From positions 1 to 26,852 of IMG/VR virus record IMGVR_UViG_3300037963_003617: DNA of 26,852 nucleotides, one strand, 5' to 3'. Origin of the DNA: a virus. The position numbers were made by a program, and so were the translations under genes. A model generated the notes under the pieces. It searched no databases. It had not been told where the DNA came from and saw only the letters and a list, made by a program, of their open reading frames with translations. Shown piece by piece: positions 1-8,151 of the stretch (the first letter of the stretch is position 1; each line of letters opens with the position of its first letter).

Positions 1-122
1 CTGACGTCGTTTTTTTCTCGCGCACCAAAAATAATTAATTAACGTATCAACATGTTGCCAAACGCGCAACAAAAAAAGAAAAAACCTTTTCCGTTAGTCC
101 TTTGTAGGGGGATAGATATACA
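1..122. other. non-coding left edge, AT-rich leader
   Basis: No gene is seen here. The stretch is far more AT-rich than the rest of the window. It holds a run of seven T at 10-16, which could be the tail of a terminator whose stem lies outside the window, a TTAATTAA-type tract near 33-42, a perfect 10-bp palindrome CAACATGTTG at 48-57, and an A-rich run at 68-84. A G-rich Shine-Dalgarno-like GGGGGA near 107-112 precedes the GTG at 123. No convincing -35/-10 pair was found, although a promoter for the packaging operon would be expected here. Confidence 0.4.
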
Positions 123-434
123 GTGACAACCTCATCAATCAAGGCAGTCAACGCACGCATCAGGTATCTCAAAAAAGCACTGCGTGAGCTGGAGACGACC
201 TACAAAGACGCCACCGAATCCGGAAGCTTTACCCCTGCCGTGCAGGCCAAAAAGGCTGCAATATCTGTGCATGCTGAGCTTGAGGCTGCGCTTGTGGAGA
301 AGGCCCGCATCCAAGCAGCCGAGGTGCCCACGCCAGCTGCAGGCGATGCGCTCGAGGTCATACTTGCCACGCTCGAGGGTTTGCCACGCAGCGTGCTCGA
401 GCAGTTGCGCAAAGCAATCGATGAGCTGCTGTGA
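123..434 (+). CDS. probable terminase small subunit (by position)
   Basis: A 103-aa, largely helical, charged protein. The N-terminal half has heptad-like Leu/Ala spacing suggesting a coiled coil, followed by a Pro/Ala linker (about residues 68-74) and a C-terminal helix. It starts at GTG after a G-rich ribosome site, and its stop overlaps the GTG of the large terminase (GTGA), so translation is coupled. Small terminases bind the packaging start site and hand DNA to the large subunit; the position and size support that role, but no family motif is visible and 103 aa is short for the family. It could be an unrelated small packaging-operon protein. Confidence 0.5.
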   Translation: MTTSSIKAVNARIRYLKKALRELETTYKDATESGSFTPAVQAKKAAISVHAELEAALVEKARIQAAEVPTPAAGDALEVILATLEGLPRSVLEQLRKAIDELL

Positions 435-1906
435 GCCTGTCCGAGCTTGCCAAGGCTTTGGCCACTGTTGAGCGCACTGCCCAGCAGTCGCCCCTTGATT
501 ATTACCAGTGGCTGCCTTGCCAGTATCAGTTTCTCAAGAGCACTGAGAAGCGGCTGCTGCTGCGTGCAGGCAACCAATTTGCGGGCAAAACTACAGCCGG
601 AGTGGCTGAGCTTATCTACCGATTAATGGGCAAACATCCTTACAAATGGGTAAACCCAGGCCCAATCAATGCGCTGGTTGTCTGCGCTAGTCATGAGCAG
701 ACGCTAAACATTCAGGGACGCATCAACGCCATGATTGATGACAGCCTGCTGCATGAGCGCTGCAGGTTTGATGTGGGCACTGGCAAGTATTACGGGAAGT
801 ACCCAACAGTCAGGCTCAAGAATGGCAGTTCCTGCCAGTTCCGCAGCGGGTCCGGTGACACCCTCAACCTTGCGGGCCTGACCGTTGATTATCTGTGGTT
901 AGATGAGCCACCAAAGACGCCACGGGTCTACTCAGAAGCCAGCAAACGCGTGCTGCGCAGCAATGGCGACATACGCTTAACGCTGACCCCCGTGAATGCT
1001 AATGTTGAGTGGCTGAGATTAGCGGTTGAATCTGGGCAAATCAAAGAAGTGCACACGCGACTCACGCCAGAGGCCTGCATACCTGTGGGCAGCGCTCTGC
1101 CAATGCGCTTGGGTGATGGCACCCTTGCAGATGCCAAGTGGATTGAGGCTCTGATTGCTGACACCCTTGCGCATGAGGTGCCCGTTGTCTGCCATGGCGA
1201 ATGGAATATGGCAAGCCAGTTGGCATGCTTTACAGCATGGAACCCCACCAAGATGGTGACGCGCCAGTTGCCCAGCCATGACGTTGAGCTGCTGCTTGGG
1301 GTTGACCATGGCGCTGGCAAGTTGGGCAGCAGTTACGCTGTCATCGTTGCTGTTGACCATGCGGTTGGTGAGGCTATGCCCACAGTGTGGGTGGTTGGTG
1401 AGTACAGCTCAGCAGATGAGTGCACGGCAGATGATGACGCTGCTGGCATCCTGTCTGCGCTGTATGACTGTGGCATCAAGTACAGGCAACTTGACAAGGT
1501 GTGGGGTGACCGTGCGCACCACGGTAGCAACAGGCGTGGCAGTGTGGCCAAGAAAAGCAACGCACTGCTGGCATCTGCTTTGGGCAGGGCAAGCGCTGCG
1601 CAGATGCATGGCATCGGGCCTGCAAACGTGGTGCCCCCAGTGCGCAACGCTAAGAGGGGCAAGGGTGGTGCCAATGCCCCTGGGGCAGTCAGTTGGGGTG
1701 TTGGCTATCTGCATAGGCTCATGTTGCGTGACAAGCTCAAGGTGCACCCACGCTGCACGGAGCTTGCAAAGGCAATGAGCAATTACGATATGAAACCAAA
1801 CACCAAGTATGCCCACCCAGTTGATGCGCTCAGGTATGCCCTGCGTGATGTTATCTATGGCGCAGGGGCACGCACAAGGTCAGCCCCATCGATTAAGATA
1901 CGATAG
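431..1906 (+). CDS. terL: terminase large subunit
   Basis: A 491-aa DNA-packaging motor. The N-terminal ATPase has a Walker A-like GNQFAGKTT at residues 47-55, Walker B LWLDEP at 155-160 with Asp158-Glu159, and a coupling-type motif LTLTPVN near 183-189. The C-terminal RNase H-like nuclease shows the usual spaced acids: Asp292 in LGVDHG, Asp360 in VWGD, and Asp465 in AHPVDALRYAL close to the end. Length is normal for the family. The enzyme docks on the portal, pumps DNA into the prohead and cuts concatemers. GTG start overlapping the upstream stop by 4 bases. Confidence 0.95.
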   Translation: MSLSELAKALATVERTAQQSPLDYYQWLPCQYQFLKSTEKRLLLRAGNQFAGKTTAGVAELIYRLMGKHPYKWVNPGPINALVVCASHEQTLNIQGRINAMIDDSLLHERCRFDVGTGKYYGKYPTVRLKNGSSCQFRSGSGDTLNLAGLTVDYLWLDEPPKTPRVYSEASKRVLRSNGDIRLTLTPVNANVEWLRLAVESGQIKEVHTRLTPEACIPVGSALPMRLGDGTLADAKWIEALIADTLAHEVPVVCHGEWNMASQLACFTAWNPTKMVTRQLPSHDVELLLGVDHGAGKLGSSYAVIVAVDHAVGEAMPTVWVVGEYSSADECTADDDAAGILSALYDCGIKYRQLDKVWGDRAHHGSNRRGSVAKKSNALLASALGRASAAQMHGIGPANVVPPVRNAKRGKGGANAPGAVSWGVGYLHRLMLRDKLKVHPRCTELAKAMSNYDMKPNTKYAHPVDALRYALRDVIYGAGARTRSAPSIKIR

Positions 1907-1921
1907 GGGGTATGGTATCGC

Positions 1922-3559
1922 ATGGCCACACTACGCACTGCACCTGTCCGCCCATTGCCCCATGACCCTGCCGACGTTGATCGATGGGAATACACAGCAC
2001 TAGTGAGGCGCGTGCTATACGGGCTGTTCCAAGATGACGTAAGGCGCAGGCTGGTTGATGAGGTTGGCACCACACGCGCCCACATCATCAAGCATGGTGA
2101 CATCTCGCACAATGTGCTCAACAGCCTGTGCAACAGCCTGAGTCAGTCATACGTCAGACCACCCATCATGAGCAACGCAGCTGACGCATCTGCACTCATT
2201 GGGCCTGATGGTGCGCTTGCTCGAGCTGGATACTTTGCCCTCATGCCACGGTTCATGCGTGACCTGCTTGGCATGCGTGAGATGTTCATGTGTGTCAGTG
2301 TGTCCGATGGTGAGCTTGTGCTGCGCCCTGTCAGCCCTGACAATGTGGTTGCGATTGCAGACCCTAACAACCCCAGCCAACCCATTGAGGTTGCTGAGCT
2401 TAGGCTGCGCCATGTTGAGGGGCATGGGATGGTGTACTGCTATGACGTGTACAGCATTGGTGATGTGCCTGTGTATCGCATTGTGGCTGCTGGAGGGGAT
2501 AGCAAGGGCAAAGACCTGACAGAGGCAGTGCTTGGCACTGGGCCAATGGTTGGGCCTGCGTATCCCTTTGTCAACGCAGAGGGCATGCCAATCATCCCAC
2601 TGGCGCTGTACCACGCTGAGGCCACGGGCAAGCTCTTTGACCCTCATGGCTTTGGTGACCTCGTTGACGGCACTTTGAACATCTGCACAATGATGAGCTT
2701 TCTGCGCCACACCATGCGAGCTGCATCGTGGCCACAGAGGGTGTCAGTTGGCTTGTCTCCTGTGGGGCTTTCCCCTAGTTACGAGGGGCGCACCAGAGAG
2801 GTGGTCACAGACCCAAGCACCCTGCTGCAACTTGAGCCGATTGACGGGTTTGAGGGACAGCCGTTCTTGCACCAGTTTAGCACCTCAGCCAGCCTGTCTG
2901 ATTACATGGACGTGATTAGCCGCTACATGCGTGGCCTTGTGTCCGCTGCTGGCGTTAGCGCTGCTGACTATCAGCGTGTAACCGGCGATCCCAGAAGTGG
3001 ATACGCGCTAAGCCTGACCCGCGAGGGACTCAGGGAGCAGCAGAGGAAGTATGAGCCAAACCTGCAAGCAGGTGACACGCAGTTGCTCGAGATATGCGCC
3101 ATCATGCTCAACCGTCACAGTGAGGCAATGGGGCAACCCCTCAACCTGCCTGAGTCTGGCTATAGCATCACCTATCAAGGCGTGCCCAAGACCTCTGATG
3201 AGATTGAGAGTGAGCAGAAGCAGACGCTTGAGCTGATGGATGCGGGCCTACTGTCTCGCCTTGATGCGTACATGAAGCTCAACCCAGGTGTCACCAAGGA
3301 TGAGGCAGTTGCTGCGCTCAACGATATTGACGGGCTGGGCAGTGACAGTGAGCTTGAGCAAACCGTTGACACTGACTCTGTGCTGAATGGTGCGCAGGTG
3401 ACTGCAGCTCAGGGCATTGTCACCAGTGTGGCTGCTGGGCAGTTGCCGCGTGAGTCAGGCATCAACATGCTGGTTGAGTTCTTTGGCATTACAGAGCAAG
3501 CAGCCAGCAACATCATGGGCACAGTAGGCCAAGGCTTTGAGCCAACGCCCCAAGAATAA
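1922..3559 (+). CDS. portal protein
   Basis: A 545-aa protein directly after the large terminase, the usual place for the portal, which forms the dodecameric ring through which DNA enters and leaves the head. The middle contains a long helical region rich in Arg/Glu (TREGLREQQRKYEP, near residue 370), as expected for a portal stem/wing. The C-terminal segment around residues 485-530 (NGAQVTAAQGIVTSVAAGQ and what follows) is of a type I know from the ends of siphovirus portals. ATG start with a GGGG ribosome site about 8 bases upstream. No capsid protease or MuF-like gene follows, so head maturation may be protease-free or use the scaffold alone. Confidence 0.85.
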   Translation: MATLRTAPVRPLPHDPADVDRWEYTALVRRVLYGLFQDDVRRRLVDEVGTTRAHIIKHGDISHNVLNSLCNSLSQSYVRPPIMSNAADASALIGPDGALARAGYFALMPRFMRDLLGMREMFMCVSVSDGELVLRPVSPDNVVAIADPNNPSQPIEVAELRLRHVEGHGMVYCYDVYSIGDVPVYRIVAAGGDSKGKDLTEAVLGTGPMVGPAYPFVNAEGMPIIPLALYHAEATGKLFDPHGFGDLVDGTLNICTMMSFLRHTMRAASWPQRVSVGLSPVGLSPSYEGRTREVVTDPSTLLQLEPIDGFEGQPFLHQFSTSASLSDYMDVISRYMRGLVSAAGVSAADYQRVTGDPRSGYALSLTREGLREQQRKYEPNLQAGDTQLLEICAIMLNRHSEAMGQPLNLPESGYSITYQGVPKTSDEIESEQKQTLELMDAGLLSRLDAYMKLNPGVTKDEAVAALNDIDGLGSDSELEQTVDTDSVLNGAQVTAAQGIVTSVAAGQLPRESGINMLVEFFGITEQAASNIMGTVGQGFEPTPQE

Positions 3560-3580
3560 ACCAAGACAGGAGCAACCCAC

Positions 3581-4120
3581 ATGAGTGATGAGAGCAGTGG
3601 CACCAGCAACGCTGTGCCCTATGAGCGTTTTACAACAGTGAACGACCAACGCAAGGCTGCTGAGCAAGAGGTTCAAAAACTCAAGCAGCAACTTGCTGAC
3701 GTGAGCAAGCAGGCTGGTGCAGCTGATGCGTTGTTTACGCAACTCGAGGCAGTCAACAAGACCCTTGAGACGGAGCGCAGCACCTGGGCCACAGAGCGCA
3801 GCCTGATGAGCCACGGACTGCTTGACCAAGAGGCCCGCGATTTGGCTATCTGGTCATACCAGCGGCTGGGTGATGACAAGCCTGAGCTTGGTGACTGGCT
3901 TAGCAGCATGAAAGAAACACCAGACAACGTGCCTGCATACCTCAAGCCATACTTTGGGCAGCAGCCTCAACAGGCCAAGGCAATGCCTGACACCAACAAG
4001 GGTGCCCTTGACTCAGGCCTTGAGACTGCAGCTTTTAAGCGTGGCAGCATCTCGAGCATGACCCTTGATGAGTACCGTGAGCACAGAGAGAAAATAAAGC
4101 AGCGCTATCTCAAGAAGTGA
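3581..4120 (+). CDS. head scaffolding protein
   Basis: A 179-aa, very hydrophilic protein between portal and capsid genes, the standard scaffold position. Residues about 25-80 form a predicted coiled coil (repeated Leu/Gln/Lys heptads from DQRKAAEQEVQKLKQQ on). The middle has a short conserved-looking segment GLLDQEARDLAIW near 82-94, and the C-terminus is strongly basic (EHREKIKQRYLKK), as in scaffolds that bind capsid subunits by their tail. Such proteins template the prohead and then leave. ATG preceded by AGGAG at suitable distance. The family assignment rests on position, size and coiled coil rather than on a catalytic motif. Confidence 0.75.
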   Translation: MSDESSGTSNAVPYERFTTVNDQRKAAEQEVQKLKQQLADVSKQAGAADALFTQLEAVNKTLETERSTWATERSLMSHGLLDQEARDLAIWSYQRLGDDKPELGDWLSSMKETPDNVPAYLKPYFGQQPQQAKAMPDTNKGALDSGLETAAFKRGSISSMTLDEYREHREKIKQRYLKK

Positions 4121-4215
4121 GCAGGTGGGGTACTGTTTGATATGCTGCCCGTCTCCTCAGACGTAAAACAGAGCACAAGCAGTGTGACCCTTTTACCCTT
4201 TGGAGAATAGTACAA
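4121..4215 (+). promoter_or_regulatory. leader of the capsid gene
   Basis: A 95-base gap, long for this genome, in front of the most highly expressed structural gene. It contains a small perfect hairpin CGTCT-CCTC-AGACG at 4150-4163, inside a looser pairing of CTGTTT (about 4133) with AAACAG (about 4166). The ribosome site GGAG lies 10 bases before the ATG. The stem is too short and lacks a T-run, so it is not a terminator; it might stabilise the mRNA end or set capsid translation. A separate promoter is possible but no good boxes are seen. Confidence 0.3.
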
Positions 4216-5151
4216 ATGGCACAAAACATCTACAATGACGGCAACCTTGTTGTCAGTGAAATCCTGGCCCAAGAGGTGGGCTTGAAACTGGCAGAACGAG
4301 GGTTCTTCCATGCACATCCGGCAATCCAGTACGCTGGTGCAGCCATGGGCAGCTCAGTCACCAAGGTTGATTACATTGATGCCGGCGCAGGCACGCTGGC
4401 GAGCACAAACGAAAACACCGCTGTTGCTGGTACAGCGTTTACGTTCACCCGTGCCAGTGTTACGATTGCTCAACACCGTCTAGCACGCAGCGTGTCAGAT
4501 ATGCTGCGATTTTTGGACAGCACCGGCACTGTGACCAATGTTGAGGACTTTGCGGCTGATGCTGCTGGCTCCTATGCTAAGACGCTCAGCAGCCTGCTCA
4601 TCACTGCAGCTCAGTCAGCCACGGCATCTGTGGGCACTTCTGGCTCAGACATGACTTGGGCTGACTTCCGTGCTGCCAAGGCTGCGCTTGTTGCTGCCAA
4701 CGCTGAGGTCACCCCAGGCTCTGTGGTTTGCGTGCTTCATCCTACACAGTTCGCCGACCTAGAGACAAACGCGGCTGCTGCGGGCATCGGTGATGCTGTG
4801 GCCCGCAGTCCAGAGGCTCAAGAGGTCATGCAGGCCAATGCGCCCCTCTCTGGTTACCGTGGCCGTTACTTTGGTGTTGATGTCTTCACCAACACCCTCA
4901 TTCCGACTGCCAACAGCGGTGCTGACTATTCTGGGTTCATGGCTGCACGCACAGGCCTTGTCTGGGCTGACGCTCTGATTGAGGCGTCCCTTGCTGGTGA
5001 GCGTGAGATTCTGGTTGATGGTGGACGTCTGCAGATTGACTTTGATCGCGACAGCAGCAAGGCCATGACCAATGTGTACTACCAAGCACTTGTTGGCGCG
5101 TCACTTGGCCAAGATGCTGCAGTGGTTAAGATGGTCACAAGCGCTACATAA
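4216..5151 (+). CDS. major capsid protein
   Basis: A 311-aa protein rich in Ala, Thr and Ser with few Lys, of the size and composition of HK97-fold major capsid proteins that lack a cleaved delta domain. It follows portal and scaffold, has its own leader, and is followed at once by a strong terminator, as expected for an abundant product. A mid-protein segment (VVCVLHPTQFADLE, about residues 173-186) and a C-terminal ILVDGGRLQIDFDRD-type strand pair resemble the A domain and late beta-strands of this fold. There is no adjacent protease. The fold is inferred from context and composition, not from a diagnostic motif. Confidence 0.85.
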   Translation: MAQNIYNDGNLVVSEILAQEVGLKLAERGFFHAHPAIQYAGAAMGSSVTKVDYIDAGAGTLASTNENTAVAGTAFTFTRASVTIAQHRLARSVSDMLRFLDSTGTVTNVEDFAADAAGSYAKTLSSLLITAAQSATASVGTSGSDMTWADFRAAKAALVAANAEVTPGSVVCVLHPTQFADLETNAAAAGIGDAVARSPEAQEVMQANAPLSGYRGRYFGVDVFTNTLIPTANSGADYSGFMAARTGLVWADALIEASLAGEREILVDGGRLQIDFDRDSSKAMTNVYYQALVGASLGQDAAVVKMVTSAT

Positions 5152-5161
5152 TCTTAGGCGC

Positions 5162-5193
5162 TGCCAGAGGTGCTGCTGACTGCTCCTCTGGCA
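5162..5193 (+). other. hairpin downstream of the capsid gene
   Basis: TGCCAGAGG at 5162-5170 pairs perfectly with CCTCTGGCA at 5185-5193 around a 14-base loop. A third copy of CCTCTGG follows at 5197-5203 and could compete for the left arm. There is no T-run directly after it, so it may protect the 3' end of the capsid mRNA, with the real terminator just downstream. Confidence 0.55.
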
Positions 5194-5218
5194 CGCCTCT
5201 GGTGGCGTCTTTCACTGG

Positions 5219-5248
5219 CTGTCAGCGCTCTGCTGGCAGTCTTTTTTT
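5219..5248 (+). terminator. intrinsic terminator after the capsid gene
   Basis: CTGTCAGC at 5219-5226 pairs with GCTGGCAG at 5232-5239 (8 pairs, one G-U) around loop GCTCT, and is followed by TC and seven T at 5242-5248. This is a standard Rho-independent terminator. It ends the head operon transcript and probably lets some read-through into the connector and tail genes, lowering their level relative to capsid. Confidence 0.85.
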
Positions 5249-5263
5249 GTAGGAGCAATAGAC

Positions 5264-5923
5264 ATGGCAATGATAGGCGAGTCCTTTACCCCCAGAGAAG
5301 TGGTCAAACCCAAAGCGCTGGCAAAACTGCCACCGTCTGCAGCGTTTCAGTACGCGCATCACCCCAAGAGTTGGCAGGTGATGTATGACAGCAAGGGTGC
5401 AGCTAAGGTGCTGCCACGCCTGTCCAAGATATTCTTTAAACCTGGCACCAACCACATTGGCACTGACAGGGGCAACGGCATTGACACCACAGAGTGCAAG
5501 ATGAGGTATGAGGCTGATGGCTATCGCTTCATCCCGTATGACCTTGCTGGCAAGGTTGACAAGGGTGCCACAAGCTACCTGCAGCGCATCAACGTCATGG
5601 GTGGTCATACGTTCCTCTCACGCTGGGCGCGTGTCATCCCAGGCACTAGCCGCATCATGTCTGATAAGGCTGGTTGGCTGCGCTTCTTGGCTGCTGTTGC
5701 CAAGGTGGTTGAGCCACCCCCAACATATGCACTGATGGATCTGCGCAGCCAGTATGAGCGCAAGATGAGTGAGTATGCACGCAACGCAGCCATCATGCCT
5801 GATGCTGAGGCCCGCATTGCCAAGGCTGCTGCAGCAGTCGCAGCGATTGACAAAGAAATCAAGAAGGCTGAGCAGCGTGATGCGCAGTTTGGTCAGGAGG
5901 CTACCCCCAATGTCATTGAGTGA
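5264..5923 (+). CDS. unknown structural protein after the capsid gene
   Basis: A 219-aa protein with AGGAG 8 bases before its ATG. The first 160 residues are a mixed, Tyr/Lys/Pro-rich domain; the last 55 residues are an Ala/Lys/Glu helix (near AKAAAAVAAIDKEIKKAEQ) that should form a coiled coil. It lies between capsid and connector genes, where decoration or head-completion proteins occur. I do not recognise the family. Its end overlaps the next gene, whose ATG lies inside it in another frame, so the two are translationally coupled. Confidence 0.7.
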   Translation: MAMIGESFTPREVVKPKALAKLPPSAAFQYAHHPKSWQVMYDSKGAAKVLPRLSKIFFKPGTNHIGTDRGNGIDTTECKMRYEADGYRFIPYDLAGKVDKGATSYLQRINVMGGHTFLSRWARVIPGTSRIMSDKAGWLRFLAAVAKVVEPPPTYALMDLRSQYERKMSEYARNAAIMPDAEARIAKAAAAVAAIDKEIKKAEQRDAQFGQEATPNVIE

Positions 5924-6656
5924 CCAGAGACGCACAGCAAGGTTCCCACTGCCGCACTTGATTGAGCGCGGCATTGACACGCTGATACAGTGTGAGCTGT
6001 ACCTTGACAATGCACTCACTGCCCCAACCAGTGGGGTGGTCACCATCTTTGACGTAAACAACAACCAAGTCATCAGCAGTGCTGTCACCGTGGTCAGTGA
6101 CGTGGCCACATACACTGTCACGGCTGGCACCACGTCAGGGCTGACGCTGGGTGATGGTTGGCGCGCTGAGTGGGTGCTAACTGTTGGCACAGATACTGTG
6201 CGGGCTGTCAATGAGGCTGCGCTTGTGCGGCAGGTTGTGCGCAGTCCAATCTCAACAGTCGACCTCATACGACGGGTGCCAGCCTTGGACCCCAGCAGCG
6301 CCACTGTCATCACCTCAAGCACATCATACCAATACGCGATTGACGAGGCCCATGTGATTGTCAGTACCCGTCTGCTGCAAGGGGGTCGCAGGCCTTGGCT
6401 CATCATGTCACCTGCAAGCTTGCGCCCCGTGTATATGGCTCTCAGCCTTTCCATTGTGTTTGAAGACCTCTCAAGCAGAGTCTCAAATGCTGACTACATG
6501 GAGCGGGCCAGAGAGTACCGCAAAGAGTATGAGCACGCCTTTGGCGCGTGCGTCTTTTCGTATGACCGTGATGAGGATGGCGTTGCTGACCTTGACGGTG
6601 ACGGTGACCCACAGCGTGTGGGCATGTCTTCAGTGTTTCTGACAAGCAGGGCATAA
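5910..6656 (+). CDS. probable head-tail connector protein
   Basis: A 248-aa protein. I chose ATG 5910 because AGGAGG ends 8-9 bases before it; an in-frame upstream ATG at 5769 would bury most of the extension in the previous gene. The N-terminal half is beta-rich (residues about 25-100, Thr/Val strands), the C-terminal half helical with a segment DYMERAREYRKEYEHAF typical of head-tail adaptor proteins. Residues 219-233 are an acidic calcium-loop-like motif (DRDEDGVADLDGDGD), unusual in a connector. The role is inferred from position after capsid and before tail completion genes. Confidence 0.6.
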   Translation: MSLSDQRRTARFPLPHLIERGIDTLIQCELYLDNALTAPTSGVVTIFDVNNNQVISSAVTVVSDVATYTVTAGTTSGLTLGDGWRAEWVLTVGTDTVRAVNEAALVRQVVRSPISTVDLIRRVPALDPSSATVITSSTSYQYAIDEAHVIVSTRLLQGGRRPWLIMSPASLRPVYMALSLSIVFEDLSSRVSNADYMERAREYRKEYEHAFGACVFSYDRDEDGVADLDGDGDPQRVGMSSVFLTSRA

Positions 6657-6657
6657 C

Positions 6658-7110
6658 ATGGGCTATCTGACCACCTCAGCACTCAAGCAGGCCTTTGAGG
6701 CAGCGCTTGCAAGCTCATTGACTGGCTATCATATCAGCAGGTATCCACATGAGCTGTTCCCGCTTGACTCAGACAGCAGGCCACTTGAGCACAAGGCCTT
6801 TTGTGTTGGGGTGCTTGATACGGTCACTTATGTTGACCGAGCAAGGCAAAGGCCTACGCTTGGCAATGTGGTTGCCACAGGCCTTGAGGTGAGTGTTGCG
6901 TACAGGCTCAGGGCTGATGCAATGGTGGCCGATTACAACGCGGGCCTTGCTGCTGAGGCTGAGCTGCTCAAGGCTGTCTTTGCAGTCTCCAACAGCAGCC
7001 TCATCTCTATCACTTTCAACAGCACCAGCAGGCAGGTGGTGGGAGAGGGTACAGTATTCTCAAGCACCTCAAACTTCAGGTGCGTTCATAGACTCCAACT
7101 TGAGGCATAA
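6658..7110 (+). CDS. probable tail terminator/completion protein
   Basis: A 150-aa alpha/beta protein starting one base after the previous stop. It has an N-terminal helix (residues 5-20), a central strand-rich core, and ends in a beta-strand segment (NFRCVHRLQLEA). Size, fold pattern and position just before the tail tube gene match tail terminator proteins, which cap the tube and join it to the head connector. No diagnostic motif is visible, so another small connector role is possible. Confidence 0.5.
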   Translation: MGYLTTSALKQAFEAALASSLTGYHISRYPHELFPLDSDSRPLEHKAFCVGVLDTVTYVDRARQRPTLGNVVATGLEVSVAYRLRADAMVADYNAGLAAEAELLKAVFAVSNSSLISITFNSTSRQVVGEGTVFSSTSNFRCVHRLQLEA

Positions 7111-7112
7111 AC

Positions 7113-7625
7113 ATGGCAGCACCTGGCACCTTCATTGCTAACTTTACACACGGGCAAATCACCGTAAGTGATGGTTCAAGCACGCCTTTGAGCTTGACGC
7201 TGACTCTTGATGAGGGCAGCATGAGCATCAGCGGCATGGCTGACAAGTTGCGAGAAGTCGCAGCCTATGAGACAAGAGGCGCACTGCGTGGCTTGGCTCT
7301 CACCACACGCTCATACCCATCAGGCTCATTCTCGAGCCTTATAAATGAGTGGTCAGACACCAGCACAGGCACACTGCTTGACATGATTACTGGTCAGGCT
7401 GGCTCTGCGTTTGCTGCGCGTGAGAGCACCTTAGGTGCCACTCACCCAGTCATCTGCCTTGACGTGGCTTTTCAGTTTACCGATTACGCAGGCACTGCTC
7501 ATGACATCAAGCTGCATGACTGCTATTTGGTGGCTGAGTTTGCCGAAGGTGACCCTTCAACCTTGTCTTTCAGCTTCACCTGCTATGGTGAGATTGATGG
7601 CGACTTGTCAATGGATGAGAGCTAA
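7113..7625 (+). CDS. probable major tail tube protein
   Basis: A 170-aa, strongly beta-rich protein (Ser/Thr/Gly-rich strands throughout, few charged patches), directly before the tail chaperone pair, which is where siphoviruses keep the tube protein. Hexamers of such proteins stack into the tail. Start ATG with TTGAGG 7 bases upstream; the stop overlaps the next ATG (TAATG). Assignment rests on gene order, size and secondary-structure impression. Confidence 0.6.
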   Translation: MAAPGTFIANFTHGQITVSDGSSTPLSLTLTLDEGSMSISGMADKLREVAAYETRGALRGLALTTRSYPSGSFSSLINEWSDTSTGTLLDMITGQAGSAFAARESTLGATHPVICLDVAFQFTDYAGTAHDIKLHDCYLVAEFAEGDPSTLSFSFTCYGEIDGDLSMDES

Positions 7626-7966
7626 TGCCAACAGTCAACATCAAGGGGCAGGATGTTGAGTTGGTTGCACCCACCAGCGTTGCTGATGCATATGACTGCT
7701 TAGCAGCGCTGGGCAACAACACCACCAGAGGCATGGCTGCTGCGCTTGGCCTTTGTGCGCGTGGCCCGCACAAGCCAGCTGCAAGGCTCAAGAGCCACAG
7801 TCAGGCTGACTGGCTACGCTTTGGTGGTGATGTGATTGACCACTACCACAAGAAGGGGCTACAGCTTGATGAGTGGCTGCCCCAAGCCAATGAGGCTGTT
7901 GAGCTTGTTGCCAGTGTTGTTGCTGGCACCAGTCAGGGTGAGGTCACCAAGGCTCAGGGAAACTAG
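7625..7966 (+). CDS. tail assembly chaperone (G-like, zero frame)
   Basis: A 113-aa mostly helical protein between the tail tube and tape measure genes, the position of lambda gpG. Its last sense codons, GGA AAC, form the end of a slippery heptamer directly before the TAG stop, and the -1 frame beyond the stop is open for 62 codons. Such proteins coat the tape measure protein and recruit tube subunits; they are absent from the finished virion. Start ATG overlaps the previous TAA. Confidence 0.8.
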   Translation: MPTVNIKGQDVELVAPTSVADAYDCLAALGNNTTRGMAAALGLCARGPHKPAARLKSHSQADWLRFGGDVIDHYHKKGLQLDEWLPQANEAVELVASVVAGTSQGEVTKAQGN

Positions 7967-8151
7967 ATAGAAGGGCTGCGACCCTTGACAGGATTATCAT
8001 ACAGATAGAGCGTGAGTGGGCCAAGTGGCCTGGGTGGTTTCAAACGCTAGCCCCTGACAAGCGCTCGCTGCTGCTGGCAGAGTACAAGGTGAGGAGCAAA
8101 CCCAAGAAGCAGGCAGGCCCGAACATCAAGAAGGTGGGGCGCTACAGATGA
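7625..8151 (+). CDS. tail assembly chaperone, -1 frameshift product (GT-like)
   Basis: Predicted 175-aa fusion made when ribosomes slip back one base on GGGAAAC (7957-7963). After codon 113 translation continues CTA GAT AGA AGG from 7963 and ends at TGA 8149-8151, overlapping the ATG of the next gene. The 62-residue extension starts LDRRAATLDR and contains a Trp-rich WAKWPGWF segment and a basic C-terminus (KPKKQAGPNIKKVGRYR), suiting a T domain that contacts tube subunits. The extension has no good start codon of its own and exactly fills the otherwise empty gap between two genes. The frameshift itself is inferred. Confidence 0.8.
7957..7986 (+). promoter_or_regulatory. programmed -1 frameshift signal
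   Basis: Slippery heptamer G GGA AAC at 7957-7963, in the correct phase of the zero frame, directly followed by the zero-frame stop TAG. Seven bases downstream comes a hairpin: AAGGG (7971-7975), loop CTGCGA, CCCTT (7982-7986). Heptamer, spacer and stem are the classic arrangement for -1 slippage. Confidence 0.8.

Noticed and set aside
5769-5909. Upstream ATG start for the connector protein
   Set aside because: Would overlap the previous gene by 155 bases without a ribosome site; AGGAGG directly precedes ATG 5910.
5618-6454. 278-codon open frame on the minus strand
   Set aside because: Lies wholly opposite the connector genes, which have good ribosome sites and plausible folds; no recognisable motif; translation is low-complexity Ser/Thr.
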